Shown here: in pieces, positions 33,654 to 46,295 of the stretch
Numbering within the stretch: the stretch's first letter is position 1
Layout of the letters: every line of letters begins with the position of its first letter
NCBI GenBank assembly: GCA_020465985.1
Contig: JAANYP010007990.1
Coordinates: 62,001-126,000, forward strand
Source: Centrapalus pauciflorus
Lineage: Eukaryota; Streptophyta; Magnoliopsida; Asterales; Asteraceae
Reading direction: 5' to 3'
Length of the DNA: 64,000 nt
Translations under genes and position numbers: made by a program
Notes under the pieces: generated by a model
Seen by the model: the letters and a program-made list of their open reading frames with translations, nothing else
Databases searched by the model: none
What the model was told of the DNA's origin: nothing

Positions 33654-34483
33654 ATGTACCTTGATAACAGATTCATGACAAACAACATAATCATCATCCT
33701 GTCTGACTCGGAAGATGAGTACACCCCTTTAAGCCCGGAGGTGTTTATAGAAGAGGACTCATCTAAGGAAGAGGACCCAACAGAAGAGGAAGACTCCTCC
33801 GAAGAAGAAGACCCGATGGAGGAGTCTCAGGAAGAACCCATGGAGGTCGACAAATCCTCCAGCGGATGGGGAGAACCAACCAAAGAGGACCCGCCAGCAC
33901 TAGTAGTCCCTCTTACGTCCCGTACCACCCATCTGTACCGTCACACCACATGTACCGCCCCTATCACAATGGACCCCGGATGAAATTCACGGCCCGCCAA
34001 AGAGTGTTCATGCCGAGACGGGAGTCTATCCCAGTACCGGCACCACAGCCAAGCCCACCACCGCGGCGACGGGCAAACGCCCGTAGATGGGGCTGGATGC
34101 CCGTGACCCTCCGTGAATGGAGGCAAGAGGAGGGAATCCCCTCCCAATTCAAGGTTGGAGGACCATCCTCTGCACCGACCCAACCACTCACTCAGGAGTC
34201 TACCGATCAGACGGTACCCTTACTAGTGGCCAGAGCTAGCCGCCACGATCTCCAGATCCGGGTACTTAACCAGGACATCGGGGAGATTACTGCTAGGATA
34301 GAGCGAGAGGAGATGCAGAACTCCAACATATACTAGGCCAAGCAGCACGCCTTCACCGTTCAACAGTTAGGATTGGAGGAACTACGGGAACGACTAATCG
34401 AATGTGGGGCCCGTAACAAAGTGTTAACACAACGCCTCAATGCCTTAGAGCAGGGAGAGACCCCTGATCGCACTCTCACCTAG
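33654..34483 (+). pseudogene. Gyp-B acidic ORF upstream of gag
   Basis: Starts with an ATG 102 bases after the primer site. The first 60 residues are strongly acidic (ILSDSEDEYTPLSP, then repeated EEEDSSEEEDP blocks). One frame change near 33900 leads to a basic, Pro/Arg-rich part (PRRESIPVPAPQPSPPPRRR) and a helical, probably coiled-coil C-terminus ending at TAG 34481, with a TAG at 34334 inside it. Such a small ORF before gag occurs in some plant Tekay elements; I know no proven function. It is separate from gag (226 bases of spacer, different start). Confidence 0.65.
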
Positions 34484-34709
34484 TACCCCCTTAACCTTGT
34501 AATGATAGGAATTATTATGTAATAGCGTAGGACTTAAAATTTTCGGGTAATAACCCGCCCTGATGTAAGAAATTATGAATTATTATTGAAAATTTCAAGT
34601 TATTTATGAAAATTTATGTTTGATGATTATAGAACTGTGCCCTAAGAAAAATTCGAATATTTAAGACTCAACTTCTCACACTCTGCTCTTTTCTTTAAAC
34701 TTTAAGATA

Positions 34710-36119
34710 ATGCCACCGAAAAGAGCCATGAACACTACCGAGATCGAGCAACTGGTCGCCCAACGAGTGGCAGCAGCTATAGCCACTTAAGAAACCAACC
34801 GCAATAGCACCGCAAACGGCGATGGAGAAGCAAGCCGCACCACGGGAGGGTCTGACTTAACCCAGAAAGGGTGTGGTATTAAGGGATTTTTAAGTTGTAA
34901 GCCTCGATACTTTAATTGGACGGAAGGCACTGTCGGACTGGTTCACTGGTTCGAGAAACTTGAGTCTGTGTTCCGCGTTAGTGGCTGTATCGAGGATGAA
35001 AAGGTCAATTTCGCTACTCACACTCTTCAGGACGGTGCTTTGACTTGGTGGAATATGTATGCTTAGTCTTTTGGAATTGACACGGCTTACCAACTCGCCT
35101 GGACTGAGTTGAAGCAAATGATGACAGATAAGTATTGCCCTAGAAACGAACTGCAAAAGATGGAGTCTGAGTTCTGGAACCTTGCTATGAAGCGAACAGA
35201 TGTCGCTGGGTACACCAACCGTTTCCACGAGTTAAGTCTACTATGCTCACAAATGGTCACTCCGGAGTACAAGCGTATTGAGCGCTACATTTGGGAACTC
35301 GCCCCTCAAATTCAAGGGAATGTCACCGCATCCAACCCAACTACCATTCAAAGCGCCATTCAGATGGCGAATAATATAATGGATCAAGTGGCCAGGAGAA
35401 TGGAGGCGAAGGCAGGGGAGAACAAAAGAAAATGGGACGACAAGTCAAGGAAAGGTTCTGGCTCACAGTCCAAAAAGCCCGAGACCATCAAAGCCTTTGT
35501 CGCTGGAGCTGTGCCAAGGAAGGGCAATACCAACAACAAACCATTGTGTAACAGATGCACCTACCATCATGTAAGTCTCTGTCCAACCCCTTGCGGGAAA
35601 TGTAAGAAGCTTGGTCACCTGACCAAAGATTGTAAGCATAACACTAAAGGAAACAACAGCGGTGCGCAAAGGAGCTGTTTTGAATTTGGAAACACTGGGA
35701 ATTTCAAGAAGAACTGCCCAAAACTAAACAACAATGGTGGAGCTCAAGGAAGAGCTTTTGTATTGGGAGCAGGCGATGCTCGTCAAGATCCCAACGTAGT
35801 AACGGGTATATTCCTTCTTAATGATATGTATGCTTATGTGTTGTTTGATACTGGGGCTGATAGGAGTTTTATATATGCTATGTTTAGTGAACAACTGAAT
35901 GCCACTCTTTCCCCATTAGATAATGCTTATGTCATAGAATTAGCTTATGGAAAGTTGATTAAAGCAAATAGTATAATTACGGAGTGCACATTAAAATTAG
36001 CAGATCGTCCCTTTAAGATAAACTTGATGCCTATTGAACTCGGAAGCTTCGACATAGTTATTGGTATGGATTGGTTGTCAGACAACCATGCTGAAATCTG
36101 TGTAGTAAAAAGGTCGTAA
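34710..36119 (+). pseudogene. Gyp-B gag and protease, two in-frame stops
   Basis: The ATG at 34710 (ataatgccaccg) opens one frame of 469 codons to the TAA at 36117, broken only by TAA at 34788 and TAG at 35064. Gag shows WFEKLESVFRVSGC (about 34950) and LTWWNMYA (about 35040), then NRFHELSLLCS. Zinc knuckles: CGKCKKLGHLTKDC (from about 35595) and a decayed second one, CFEFGNTGNFKKNC, with Phe for Cys and Asn for His. The protease shows VLFDTGADRSFI (about 35840) and IVIGMDWLS (about 36055). Both stops are one C-to-T step from Gln codons, compatible with decay of methylated C. Confidence 0.9.
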
Positions 36120-37263
36120 GAATACCACTTAAGAAAAAGATAGTCCTATCAGTCCAAGGAGAAAGGAAGAGTCGTCAGTTGAACGTCATCTCTGGCTTAA
36201 GAACATTGAAATGCCATCGAAGAGGTTGTCAAGCAGTACTAGTTTAACTAGTGGAAAAGGAGTCGAAGGAGAAGCGACTCGAAGAAATCCCGGTAGTTTG
36301 TGACTACCCAAAAGTCTTTCCTAAAGACTTGCCTGGACTTCCACCAAATAGGCAAGTAGAATTTCAGATTGACTTGGTGCCTGGAGCTGCACCTGTCGCA
36401 CGAGCACCCTACCGATTGGCACCATCTGAGATGCAAGAATTATCCAATCAACTGCTAGAACTGTTGGATAAAGGATTCATCCGACCAAGTTCCTCAGCTT
36501 GGGGAGCTCCGGTTTTATTTGTAAAGAAGAAGGACGGATCCTTTAGGATGATGTGCATCGATTACCGAGAGCTGAACAAGTTAACGATCAAAAACTGATA
36601 ACCTCTCCCCAGAATCGATGACCTGTTCGATCAGCTGCAAGGATCCAGTTACTACTCTAAGATTGATTTGTGGTCTGGATATTATCAAGTTAAAGTGCGG
36701 GAGGTGGATATTGCAAAAACAGCTTTCAGAACTCGTTATGGTCATTACGATTTTCAAGTGATGCCATTTGGTTTGACCAATGCACTAGCATTATTCATGG
36801 ATCTCATGAATCGTGTATGAAAACCCTATCTAGACAAATTCATTATTGTCTTCATAGATAACATCCTTATCTATTCCAGAAGCAAGGAGGAGCATGAGCA
36901 GCATTTAAAATTGATTTTGGGCTTCTAGAGAAGGAACAACTATAAGCTAAATTTTCCATGTGTGAATTTTGGCTGCGAGAAGTGAAATTTCATAGGCACG
37001 TGATCAACAGTCAAGGAATACAAGTATACCCATCAAAAATCGAGGCCATTAAAAACTGGGCAACTCCTAGGACTCCCACCGAAATCCATCAATTCTTAGG
37101 TCTTGTTGTTTATTATAGGCGATTCATTGAAAACTTCTCGAAAATAGCTGGTTCTCTAACGGAATTGACTCGAAAAGACGTGAAGTACAACTGGGCGGAT
37201 GATCAGATAATGACATTCCTACTTTGTCCTTACCAGAAGGAATAGAAGATTTTGTGGTTTACT
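36120..37263 (+). pseudogene. Gyp-B reverse transcriptase, broken; RNase H cut by CACTA
   Basis: Linker APYRLAPSEMQE (about 36400), then GFIRPSSS, CIDYRELNK (about 36556), a TGA at 36596, PLPRIDDLFDQLQG, KTAFRTRYGHYDF and MPFGLTNA, a TGA near 36820, and the active-site block FIDNILIYS (about 36850), where the second catalytic Asp is Asn. A frame change follows near 36930, then CEFWLREVKF and YYRRFIENFSKIA (about 37110). The text runs to DFVVY (about 37260), the first strand of RNase H, where the CACTA element begins. Confidence 0.88.
37261..37263. repeat. CACTA target site duplication, left copy
   Basis: act, repeated at 42890-42892. Confidence 0.88.
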
Positions 37264-38029
37264 CACTACAACAAAATGAACCTAAAGCAACATGGGAAAA
37301 GTGTTGTGTTAGGATTAAAAGTGTTGTTATAGGCCTAATGCGACACTTTATGTAGTGCCACCTTAGCCAACGTCGCCTTAGGTCTAAAGCGACACTTTCA
37401 CAAGATAATGCAACACTTCAAAAGTGTTGCCATTATTCTATAAATGCAACACTTTTTATATTCTAAAGCAACATTTTTTAATGTGTTGTCATTATTTTAT
37501 ATGCAACACTTTTTAAATACAACACTTTTTATATTCTAAAACAACACTTAATAATTTATTGTTACCAACTTATAGCAACACTTTACTTATCAATTGCAAC
37601 ATTTATCAAATGTTGTCATTATGTAAATACAACACCATTATCAATCTATTGCAACACTTTATTATTGTTTTAAATTACATAAATGCAATATTTTCAAGAC
37701 AAAATAAACGCATTCATTATTTTTTAAATTTAATGCAAATACAAATATTTATTTAATTGCTTCGTGATAGTTTTACTACCTACAATTCAATTTAACAAAA
37801 ATAATATCATTTCATAACATATCGATCAAAAAGTATTCCATGTACATAAACATCTACAACTAAAATAAGGTTCATCAAATGTATAAGCGATACAAAAAAG
37901 TAAATTACAATCTTGGGAATGCATATTCAATTCCTCTTCTTGTAATTTCTTCCATACGAAATCAACGCTTATCATGCACAACTCTCCTTTTGTCGATCAC
38001 TTATTCACTTTCACAAAAAATCTGCCCAA

Positions 38030-38520
38030 TATAGCAATCAACTTTCCTGAAACTGCATAATATGGCAACAAACTTTCAAATTAAGTCAGTTTTCGATGAA
38101 ACTTTCACAACACCTTAAAAATCTTCTAAAAAAAGCATATCTATAAAAATATTACACTTCACACATTAAATTTGTATTTTTAGTCGTTAAACTACAATTC
38201 TTTGCATAAAATAGCAAAAAACTTTCGTTTGACGTCCAATTTTAACGGTACTTTTTGTAACAAGTCTAAAATCCATAGGAAAGACCAAATATATAAACAT
38301 ATTTCATCATTCATTGATATTTCATACTTTTGGGTATTAAAGTACCAAAAGTTTGTTTAAAATAGCAATGAACTTTCATGTGATGTCGGATTTCGATGAT
38401 TCTTTTTGCAACACATCCTAAATCCTTTAAAGACATCAAACTTATATAAATATTTCATCGTTTATTGCTATTTCGTGATTTGGTATATTAAAGTCTCATT
38501 TATTCATTATTTGACTTTTG
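38030..38520. repeat. Three degenerate ~165-base repeats inside the CACTA element
   Basis: The block atagcaa..aactttc..tgat..tttttgcaacac..taaaatc recurs at about 38033, 38210 and 38365. Strongly diverged, no coding signal. Confidence 0.5.
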
Positions 38521-38927
38521 TTAACTTCATCAATTTTGAAAACTCTATTTAAGTATTTTAACAATATTTAAAGTTTAGAATTACCTGAGAATAGAGAGTG
38601 TTACATCAGTGCTCGAGTCCTTCCATAAACCAAGAATAGAAATTTGTTGAATCTCCTGCAGAACCAATGTCAATCGGGTGTATTCATTAGAACAAAATTT
38701 CAGCGAGTTAATCACTAATGCTAATAAAAAAAAAGGAAAGGATTAATAATACATATCGAACAACAAAGGACTTTGATTATACGATCCTGTGCAATTACTT
38801 TATATAAGCTTACATCTAAAGGACTTTGAACAGAGCAGAGCAGATCAAAAAAATTGAATTTGTTTTTGTTTTTTTATGATGATACATGGTTTATGCTTCT
38901 TCTCATCGCCTTCCCATTTAGCTATAC

Positions 38928-39041
38928 CTATGCAGTTAATAGCCAATAGCGGTCAAGACCGCTATTTGCTATCGCGGTTACTGCGGTGATATATCGGTGA
39001 TATAGCGGTATATTATATTATATTATATTATATTATATTTT

Positions 39042-39120
<79 letters not shown>

Positions 39121-39465
39121 CATAATCATCATAGACATAAAGAACATAATATGAAGAACTAAAATCCTAAAGAACATAAACATAAAGAACAAAAGTCATA
39201 AAGAACTAAAATTATAAAGGTCATAGAATCGAACAACACATTAAACAAACAAAGATAAACAAGATATAGCGTTACTTTATAAAGTATTAAACAAAGTATT
39301 AAAGATTTATCAAAATATAGCTTAAAGAATGATCGATCTGGACTGCTCCTCCAAATAGCGGTAAATAGCGCCGCTATTCGCGGAACCGCTACTTAACACC
39401 GGTATTTAGGACCGCTATTTTTTCAAGGACCGCTAACCGCTATAGCGGCGCAATTAACTGCCCAG
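38928..39465. mobile_element. hAT-like MITE inserted in the CACTA element
   Basis: Left end ctatgcagttaat, right end on the other strand ctgggcagttaatt. Both ends are full of agcgg/ccgct motifs. Flanks agctatac (38920-38927) and atctatac (39466-39473) form an 8-bp duplication with one mismatch, the hAT size. The interior is AT-rich and holds a (TA)n tract (about 39049-39116). No ORF. Confidence 0.8.
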
Positions 39466-40028
39466 ATCTATACAACCAAGAGACTAGGTTTTCGACATCT
39501 TAAATAAGGTCCTTCACAAAGGATTGCATTTATGCTAAAGATGACTAAAGGTGATACAACCATATCATTTATGATTTAGTCCTGGCTACATGCATATGAC
39601 AATATTTGAAGATCAAAGATCTCTCCAAATTAACAATGCACGTGAACCGAAAAAATGTAAGCATGCCTTGCTCACAGTTTACTACATATATTGCTATAGC
39701 TTCTCTTCTTATATAGTATTCTCTAGGTACCTTTCATTTTATAACCTCCATATCATTGATAATTATAAATTAATTTAATAACCATTTGCCAAAAACAATG
39801 CATGGAAACCCAAAAATTAAAAACATGTCTTGCTTTCGATCTAGCTACTAGCTACTAGCTATGCAGCATTTGTTATTCCAAGTTTATATTATATCTGTTT
39901 CAATAAGTTGGGTGTATATGCATATGAAAGAAAATATCACATCTAATCCTTGTTACTTTTAAATTTTCTAGCATATGTGTACCCGGAATCCCTTTGCATA
40001 TTACATGCTTGATCAAAAAATAACATAA

Positions 40029-40217
40029 TTAAGCAACAGGGTGGTCACTTTCCTCACCTTCCGTTCCTGTTGGTAGGTACCGACTCGCACTATTTATCAG
40101 TATTGCATATTGTTCTTCAATCAAACTGAAAGGGTTGCCTTCTTGAGCAGGCAAAGATACAAAAGGGATGCCCCATTCCCTGCAAAAGCGTTGACAGCCA
40201 CCATGTGAAACCAACAT
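40029..40217 (-). pseudogene. Possible captured host exon inside the CACTA element
   Basis: The minus strand is open for 62 codons, with text such as EWGIPFVSLPAQEGNPFSL and EEQYAILINSASRYLPTG whose composition looks like a real cytosolic protein, unlike the surrounding AT-rich DNA. A cttttgcag stands immediately before the EWGIP block, as in a 3' splice site. CACTA elements are known to pick up gene pieces. I cannot name the parent gene, and chance is not excluded. Confidence 0.35.
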
Positions 40218-40369
40218 AACGTCATTGACATTTTTTAAATATAGTCAAATTCAGCTTGCAATTTTCTTTCAGTTTGGATTGAAATTCACATCAAAGTTCT
40301 AAGCATGCACACATGGTAGGGAGAAACATTTTGAATCAAATTTTGTTTCTTTTGTCCAAAGATTATGTG

Positions 40370-41386
40370 TGCTTCTGTGACAGTTTGGTTTCTACCGCCC
40401 TCCGAACCAAATTTAGTTTCTTTCAGTTTGGTTTCTACCGCCCTCCGAACCCAAACCGAAACTTTCGGTTTCTGGTTTTTGGAAACCGCTCGGTTTTCGG
40501 TTTTTCCGGGTTCGGTTTTTCGGGTTTTCGGTTCGGGTTACCGGATTTTCGGTTTGCGTCCATGGTTTTTGGGTTTTCGATTTCTTAAAATGATTTGGGG
40601 TTTGGGTTTAAAACTGGTTCAGGTTTTGGGTTCAAACTCACACAAATAGATCAAGTAATCAACTATAAATCTTAAATAGGCATGTTTTGACTATCACAAA
40701 ACCTAAATCTATAAAACGTAAATCATAAATTACTAGCCATTAACATCAAATGAAACTCACAATATGTAAACCATAAAATCTTTAAATCACAAAATGTCAA
40801 AATCTGTAAATACATATTTACGACCTGTAGTGATGGAGGAGGCGAGGAGCCGATGGAGTGATGCGGTGACGGCGTGATGCTGCTGAGCAGCTGTGCTGCT
40901 ATGCTGCTGAGCGAGTGAGCGGCCGACGGCGTGTGACCGTGAGTACAAGAGGCGGTGAGTCACTGATGGCGTGATGCTGCTGGAGGATTTTAGTCGCAGA
41001 AACAGAAAGCCCTGTGAAGTGTGAACTGTGAAGCAGATAAGAAGACTAGAAAAGGGAAAGAGGTTGAGGCGGACTGTTAAACCTAGATGGGTAGTCAGGG
41101 AGAGGGTAGATGCATTTGTTTTTTATATTAATATAAATAAATATATTTAAAAAATTAAATTATATATTAAACGGTCGGTTCTGGATTTTTCGGTTCGGTT
41201 TTAATGTGCAATCCGAAACCAAACCGTTTGAAACGGTTTTTCCGGTTTCGGTTTTTCCGGGTTTTCGGTTTTCTGGTTTTTTTGGTTTGGTTTTTCCGGG
41301 TTTTTCGGGTTTTCGATTTTCCGGTTTGGTTTCTGCATACCCCTTCTTAAAATATAAGTCTTTAACATTATAAGACTGTTTTTAAC

Positions 41387-41484
<98 letters not shown>

Positions 41485-41690
41485 AGAGTAATATGATTAA
41501 GATAAAAATAATAAAATATATTTATTAATCCGGTTCGGTTCCCGATTTTTCGGTTTGGTTTTTAGGTACAACCCGAAGCCAAACCGTTTGAAACGATATT
41601 TTCGGTTTCGGTTTTCCGGTTTTTTTGGTTTGGTTTTTCTGGGTTTTTCGGTTTTTTGGGTTTCCGGTTTGGTTTCTGCTCAGCCCTAAC
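40370..41690. repeat. cggttt-rich repetitive block with GC-rich core in the CACTA element
   Basis: Arrays of ttcggttttt/ccggttt at about 40440-40600, 41165-41345 and 41525-41690 surround a GC-rich stretch (40850-40990) with repeated gtgatgctgctg. Long (TA)n at 41391-41476. It resembles small hAT-type elements made of such arrays, but I could not match inverted ends or a target duplication. ORFs through the arrays are low-complexity artefacts. Confidence 0.5.
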
Positions 41691-41805
41691 GACATAGATT
41701 GTAAATGGCTCCTATTTGTATTTTTTTATTTCAAGTCTTTTATATTATACAGTATTGCAAACGTTGATTGCAAATAACATACAGTTTGATATTATATTGT
41801 ACTAG

Positions 41806-42240
41806 TTATTTGCCCATGTATTACATGGGATATATTTATAAATTAATATTTTTTTAAAAATACATATATTAAATTAAATTAGTATATTAAAGTTATAAAT
41901 TCTAAATAATTAAATGTTAATATTAAAACACAAAATAATTTATCTAAACGATATATATAAACTATCAAATTAAAATACTTAATATACGAATAAATAAAAA
42001 TTTTACAGACTGTATTAGTGTTGATCCATATATTTTTAATTATATATGTAAATTTAATAAATGTTTTAATTAATATGAAAATATATCATAAATAGTTTAT
42101 AAAAAATAATTAGAGTTATTACTTACTTACTTAACATTAGAATAGAAATCATAGTAATAAAATAGACGGGAAAATGAAATTGAGATGTCACGAAAGAGTG
42201 ACATGTGTCAAAATCATTTGCTTTATTAATAGATATAGAA
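41806..42240. mobile_element. Possible small non-autonomous element
   Basis: Starts at ttatttgcccatgtattaca with a short inverted catgtatta/tacatggg and ends around gctttattaatagatatag. Similar AT-rich sequences are widespread in plant genomes, but boundaries here are a guess and no target duplication was found. Confidence 0.25.
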
Positions 42241-42889
42241 GATAGATTGCGAATGTTGATTGAACACAATTATTATCCTATGATTTTAAACAAAAATTTT
42301 AAAGTATTTTTTGTATTTGAATAAACATATTGGAATTAAAAATATTCGTAATACAAATTGAATGTTTATTTTAAAGAAAGTATTTATCAATGAAAACACT
42401 TTTTCTCGTCATTCAAAAAACATGTCACATTTTTGTGTGTATGTTTTAATCAAAATTACAAAACAAGTAAAAATATTGTAGTCAACACTTAAAAACATGT
42501 CATATTTTTCTCATTATAAATGCAACACTTAAAAATTGTTATATGTTTTTAAAAATGTGTTGCATTTTTTTCATTATAAATGCACACTCTAAAAATGTGT
42601 TGCATTTTTTTCATTATAAATGCAACACTCTAAAAATATGTTGTAATTTTTTCATTATAAATGCAACACTCTAAAAATGTGTTGCATCTTTTATTGAAAT
42701 ATGCAACACTTTAAAAATTGTTGCATTTTTTTAGTAAAAATGACAACACTTTCAAAAAAATGTTGCATTAAATCATTATATGCAACAATTATTGTCAATG
42801 TGTTGCTTTAGAGTGAACTTAAATAAAAAAGCAACAATTTTTAAAAGTGTTGCATCAAAAGTGTTGCATTAGCTTCAAATGTAGTAGTG

Positions 42890-42892
42890 ACT
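42890..42892. repeat. CACTA target site duplication, right copy
   Basis: act, identical to 37261-37263. Confidence 0.88.
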
Positions 42893-44630
42893 GTGATGCC
42901 TCACACAATGGATTGGGTTGTGTGTTAATGCAAAGAGACAAGGTTATCGCTTATGCATCGCGACAACTTAAAGTTCATGACGTAAACTACACGACTCACG
43001 ACCTGGAGCTTGGAGCAGTGGTATTTCTCTCAAGATATGGAGGCACTACCTTTACGGTACTAAGTGCAGAAGGAGTTAAACATGAGGCAACGACGCTGGG
43101 TTGAGCTGCTTAGCGATTACGACTGCCAGATCCGTTATCATCCGGGTAAGGCAAACGTTGTAGTTGATGCCTTGAGCCGGAAAGAATGGGTTAAACCCTT
43201 GAGAGTCTGAGCTTTGGTCATGACTATACAGTCAAACTGAACTCTCAAGTCCATGAGCTTCATCTGCTAGATGAAGCCTTGAGAGGAATGGATAAACGAT
43301 TTGAAGACAAGACCGATGGATGTCGGTACTTCATGAACAGAATTTGGCTACCAAAATACAGAGGGTTGAGGAAGCTGGTCATGGATGAAGGGCATAAGAC
43401 AAGATGTGCTATACACCTAGGATCAGATAAGATGTATCATGACCTGAAGGAAATGTACTAGTGGCCAAACATGAATGCTGACATTGCTACGTATGTCAGC
43501 AAGTGCTTAATGTGTTTGAAAGTTAAGGCTGAGCACCAGAAACCATCAGGATTGTTGGTTCATCTGAAAATACCCCGGTAGAAGTGGGAGAAAATAACCA
43601 TGGACTTCAACACTAAGTTGTCGAAGACTTCTGGTGGTTATGACACCATTTGGGTGATTGTGGACCTACTCACAAAAACTGCACACTTCTTGCCAATCAC
43701 GGAGACTGATAAGATTAATAATTTAACACGAATCTATCTTAAAGAAGTCGTCTCAAGGCATGGAGTTCCTGTATCGATTATATCAGATAGGGACAGTCGT
43801 TTCACATCAAGGTTTTGGCAATCATCGCAAGAGGTTTTTGGTACGCGCTTAGATATGAGCACAAATTCCCATCCGCAGACCGACGGTCAAAGTGAAAGGA
43901 CCATTCAGTCGTTAGAGGATATGCTAAGGGTGTGTGTGATTCACTTTGGCAAAAGTTGGGAAAGATATCTGCCGTTAGTCGAGTTCTCCTACAACAATAG
44001 CTATCACTCGAGATTAAAGCCGCTCCGTTCGAGGCACTTTATGGGCGAAAGTGTCGATTGCCGATTTGTTGGGCTGAGGTAGGGGATAGCTAAATCATCG
44101 GTCCTGAGATCATTAACGAGACTACCGAAAAGATAGTACAGATACAGAACCGATTAAAGATCGCTCGGGATCGGCAGAAAAGCTACGCTGATATTATACG
44201 AAAGGATTTGGAATTCCAGGAGGGAGATCAAGTAATGTTGAAAGTCTCGCCTTGGAAAGGCGTAATCCATTTTGGGAAACGAGGAAAACTCAACCCTCGT
44301 TATATCAGACCCTTCAAGAATTCCAAAAGAATTGGCCCGGTAGCCTATCGACTCGATCTGCCTCCAGCGCTAAGTAATGTACATAATACCTTCCACGTGT
44401 CCAACTTTAAGAAGTGCATGTTTGATGAATCACTCGTCATACCCATGGACGAACTGGAACTAAATGATTAGTTGAACTTCATTGAACAACCCGTGGAAAT
44501 AATGGACCGAGAAGTCAAGAAACTAAAGCAGCCGAATTCCGATTATAAAGGCCAGATGGAACTCTAAGTGAGATCCTGAGTTTACATGGGAACGCGAAGC
44601 TCAGTTTCGCGAAAAATAACCTCTGTTATT
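42890..44630 (+). pseudogene. Gyp-B RNase H, integrase and chromodomain, broken
   Basis: Continues after the CACTA element with CDASHNGLGCVLMQRDK and YASRQLK, then a frame change near 43080 and YHPGKANVVVDALSRK (about 43140). The integrase zinc domain is visible at 43430-43540 (CLMCLKVKAEHQKP). The core shows ITMDFNTKLS (about 43595), IISDRDSRFTSRFW (about 43780) and DGQSERTIQSLED (about 43880), so all three catalytic acids are kept. Frame changes lie near 44015 and 44075, and TAG stops at 43459 and 43578. The C-terminal text NVHNTFHVSNFKKC (about 44378) leads to a decayed chromodomain (VEIMDREVKKLKQ, about 44495). Stop-rich from 44469 on. Confidence 0.88.
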
Positions 44631-44747
44631 TTCTAACTTGGCCATGGTACTAGGAAATGGAATCCTAAAATGGCACCTTATATCTCTGCAAAACGTAAAG
44701 GCTCAATCAGTGGAGAAAGCGAGCTAATGTCGGGACGAAATTCCATT

Positions 44748-44760
44748 AACAGGGGGAGAC
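44748..44760 (+). other. Gyp-B polypurine tract
   Basis: aacagggggagac abuts the 3' LTR start at 44761. Confidence 0.9.
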
Positions 44761-46295
44761 TGCAACATCCGGCACTAAACCAAGTTAGCAACTATGATCT
44801 AAACAGTATTTATTAGCAAATTAAAACCTAATCAATTGTCATTAGCAATTAATCTAAGTGATTAACAATGTTCACAAGGAAATTCAAGTCAAACAGAAAC
44901 AATTTCATCGGTGCAATGAATCGCAAAATTAATTAATCCGATCGATTTGCGATATGATGGATTAATCCAACTAAGTACATAATTAATTTAAGATTAGAAA
45001 CACTAATCTTACATTAATACACTTACTTAACATTAGTTATGCAAGACTAAAACAATTCAATAAACAAAAGCATTCTAAAGTATTTATGAAATTTCAAAAA
45101 AAGGAAAATACAAGAATACATTCTAAATACATTTATACAAAAAAAAAATGAAAATACATTGAAATACCATGCATATGGCCGGCCATAGGAGGCTAGAAAC
45201 ATAGGGTTTGACTTCAATTTTTGAATATCAAACTCCATAACACATCAAAATCAAATACTCATTCATCATACTCTTTCATTTCAACCAAGATCACACTCCA
45301 CCTCCATTTGATGATCAAATTTTCCCTATAAATAGAGGACTTCTCTTCACTTCATTTCCACACCTTCACAACACAAAAATCTCTCTTTCTCTCCTCTCTA
45401 AAATCCGGCCACACACACACGCACACATATTGCACACAACTTTTCTTTCAAGTGTTCTTCATTTTTGCAAGTGTTCTTGGTGAAATCTTTCAAGATCCAA
45501 CCTTCTTCTCATTTGCATACTTCTAAAACCCCAAAGTAATTAAATACTAACTTATAATCTCTTATGTTTATGTTTATATAAGTCTTTCATAATATATATA
45601 ATCACCAACAACAACAAGTTTCTTAAAAACTCAAGTTCATAAATCACTAGTTTTGTTTTAAGTTTGTTTTCTTCAAATGTGTTTATAAATATATAAAAAA
45701 ATTATGTAAGTATAAAATTATGAAAAGAAGTTATATAAATGTGTTTTATAACCTTTTATACATGTGGTTTTTGAATAAACAACATGAATCACAAGTTGTT
45801 TCAAGGTTATGAAATGCAGATTTTTGGCAGAAATATTACGTCGATTTTGAAAAATCATAACTAATTCATAACTTAAATAAATGAGTTGATTCTTGTCTCA
45901 AAAGTTAGGCCTATATGTTAACTGAAAATCTGGAGGTTTTCATAATTTAATATGGAGTTTAGAACACCCAAATATTATTTGGGAACCCGAATGTTTGACA
46001 GCTCAAAAATGGCCAACATAGGGTTTTTAACGAGCTTTTTTCCCAACCTAAACAACTCGAAAAGTGGCCGTTCTTAAGTTTAAAAATTCTTTGTATATAG
46101 TAGTTTTATGTCTATGAAAAGCAAAGCCCAAATCGTTTTGGATCTTGGTCAAAAACAGCCTTAAAATAGGCCGAAAAACCTTTAAAAATATGGAAATATA
46201 TATATATATATAAACTTGACGTTTTAAGTGCATTTTATTTATTAACTTGTAAAGTTGGGTGATTTAAAGAATAAAAATTTTTATACATACATATT

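Larger units (their letters stand above)
37264..42889. mobile_element. CACTA (En/Spm) DNA transposon, non-autonomous, 5626 bases
   Basis: Left end cactacaacaaaatgaacct; the right end read on the other strand is cactactacatttgaagcta: imperfect terminal inverted repeats of about 28 bases starting CACTAC. Flanked by act on both sides, the 3-bp duplication of this superfamily. Removing the element and one act joins VVY to CDASHNGLGC, the uninterrupted RNase H text. Subterminal regions (37290-37680 and 42480-42870) carry many copies of gcaacactt in both orientations, typical transposase binding repeats. I see no transposase ORF on either strand, so it needs a partner. Confidence 0.95.

Noticed and set aside
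40029..40217. Functional host gene
   Set aside because: Only one exon-like piece without start, partner exons or regulatory context, inside a transposon.
40313..40649. Phe/Gly/Ser-rich ORFs
   Set aside because: They come from cggttt arrays and have no protein features.
40370..41345. Complete hAT element with cggttt ends
   Set aside because: Both flanking arrays run in the same orientation and no 8-base flank duplication was found.
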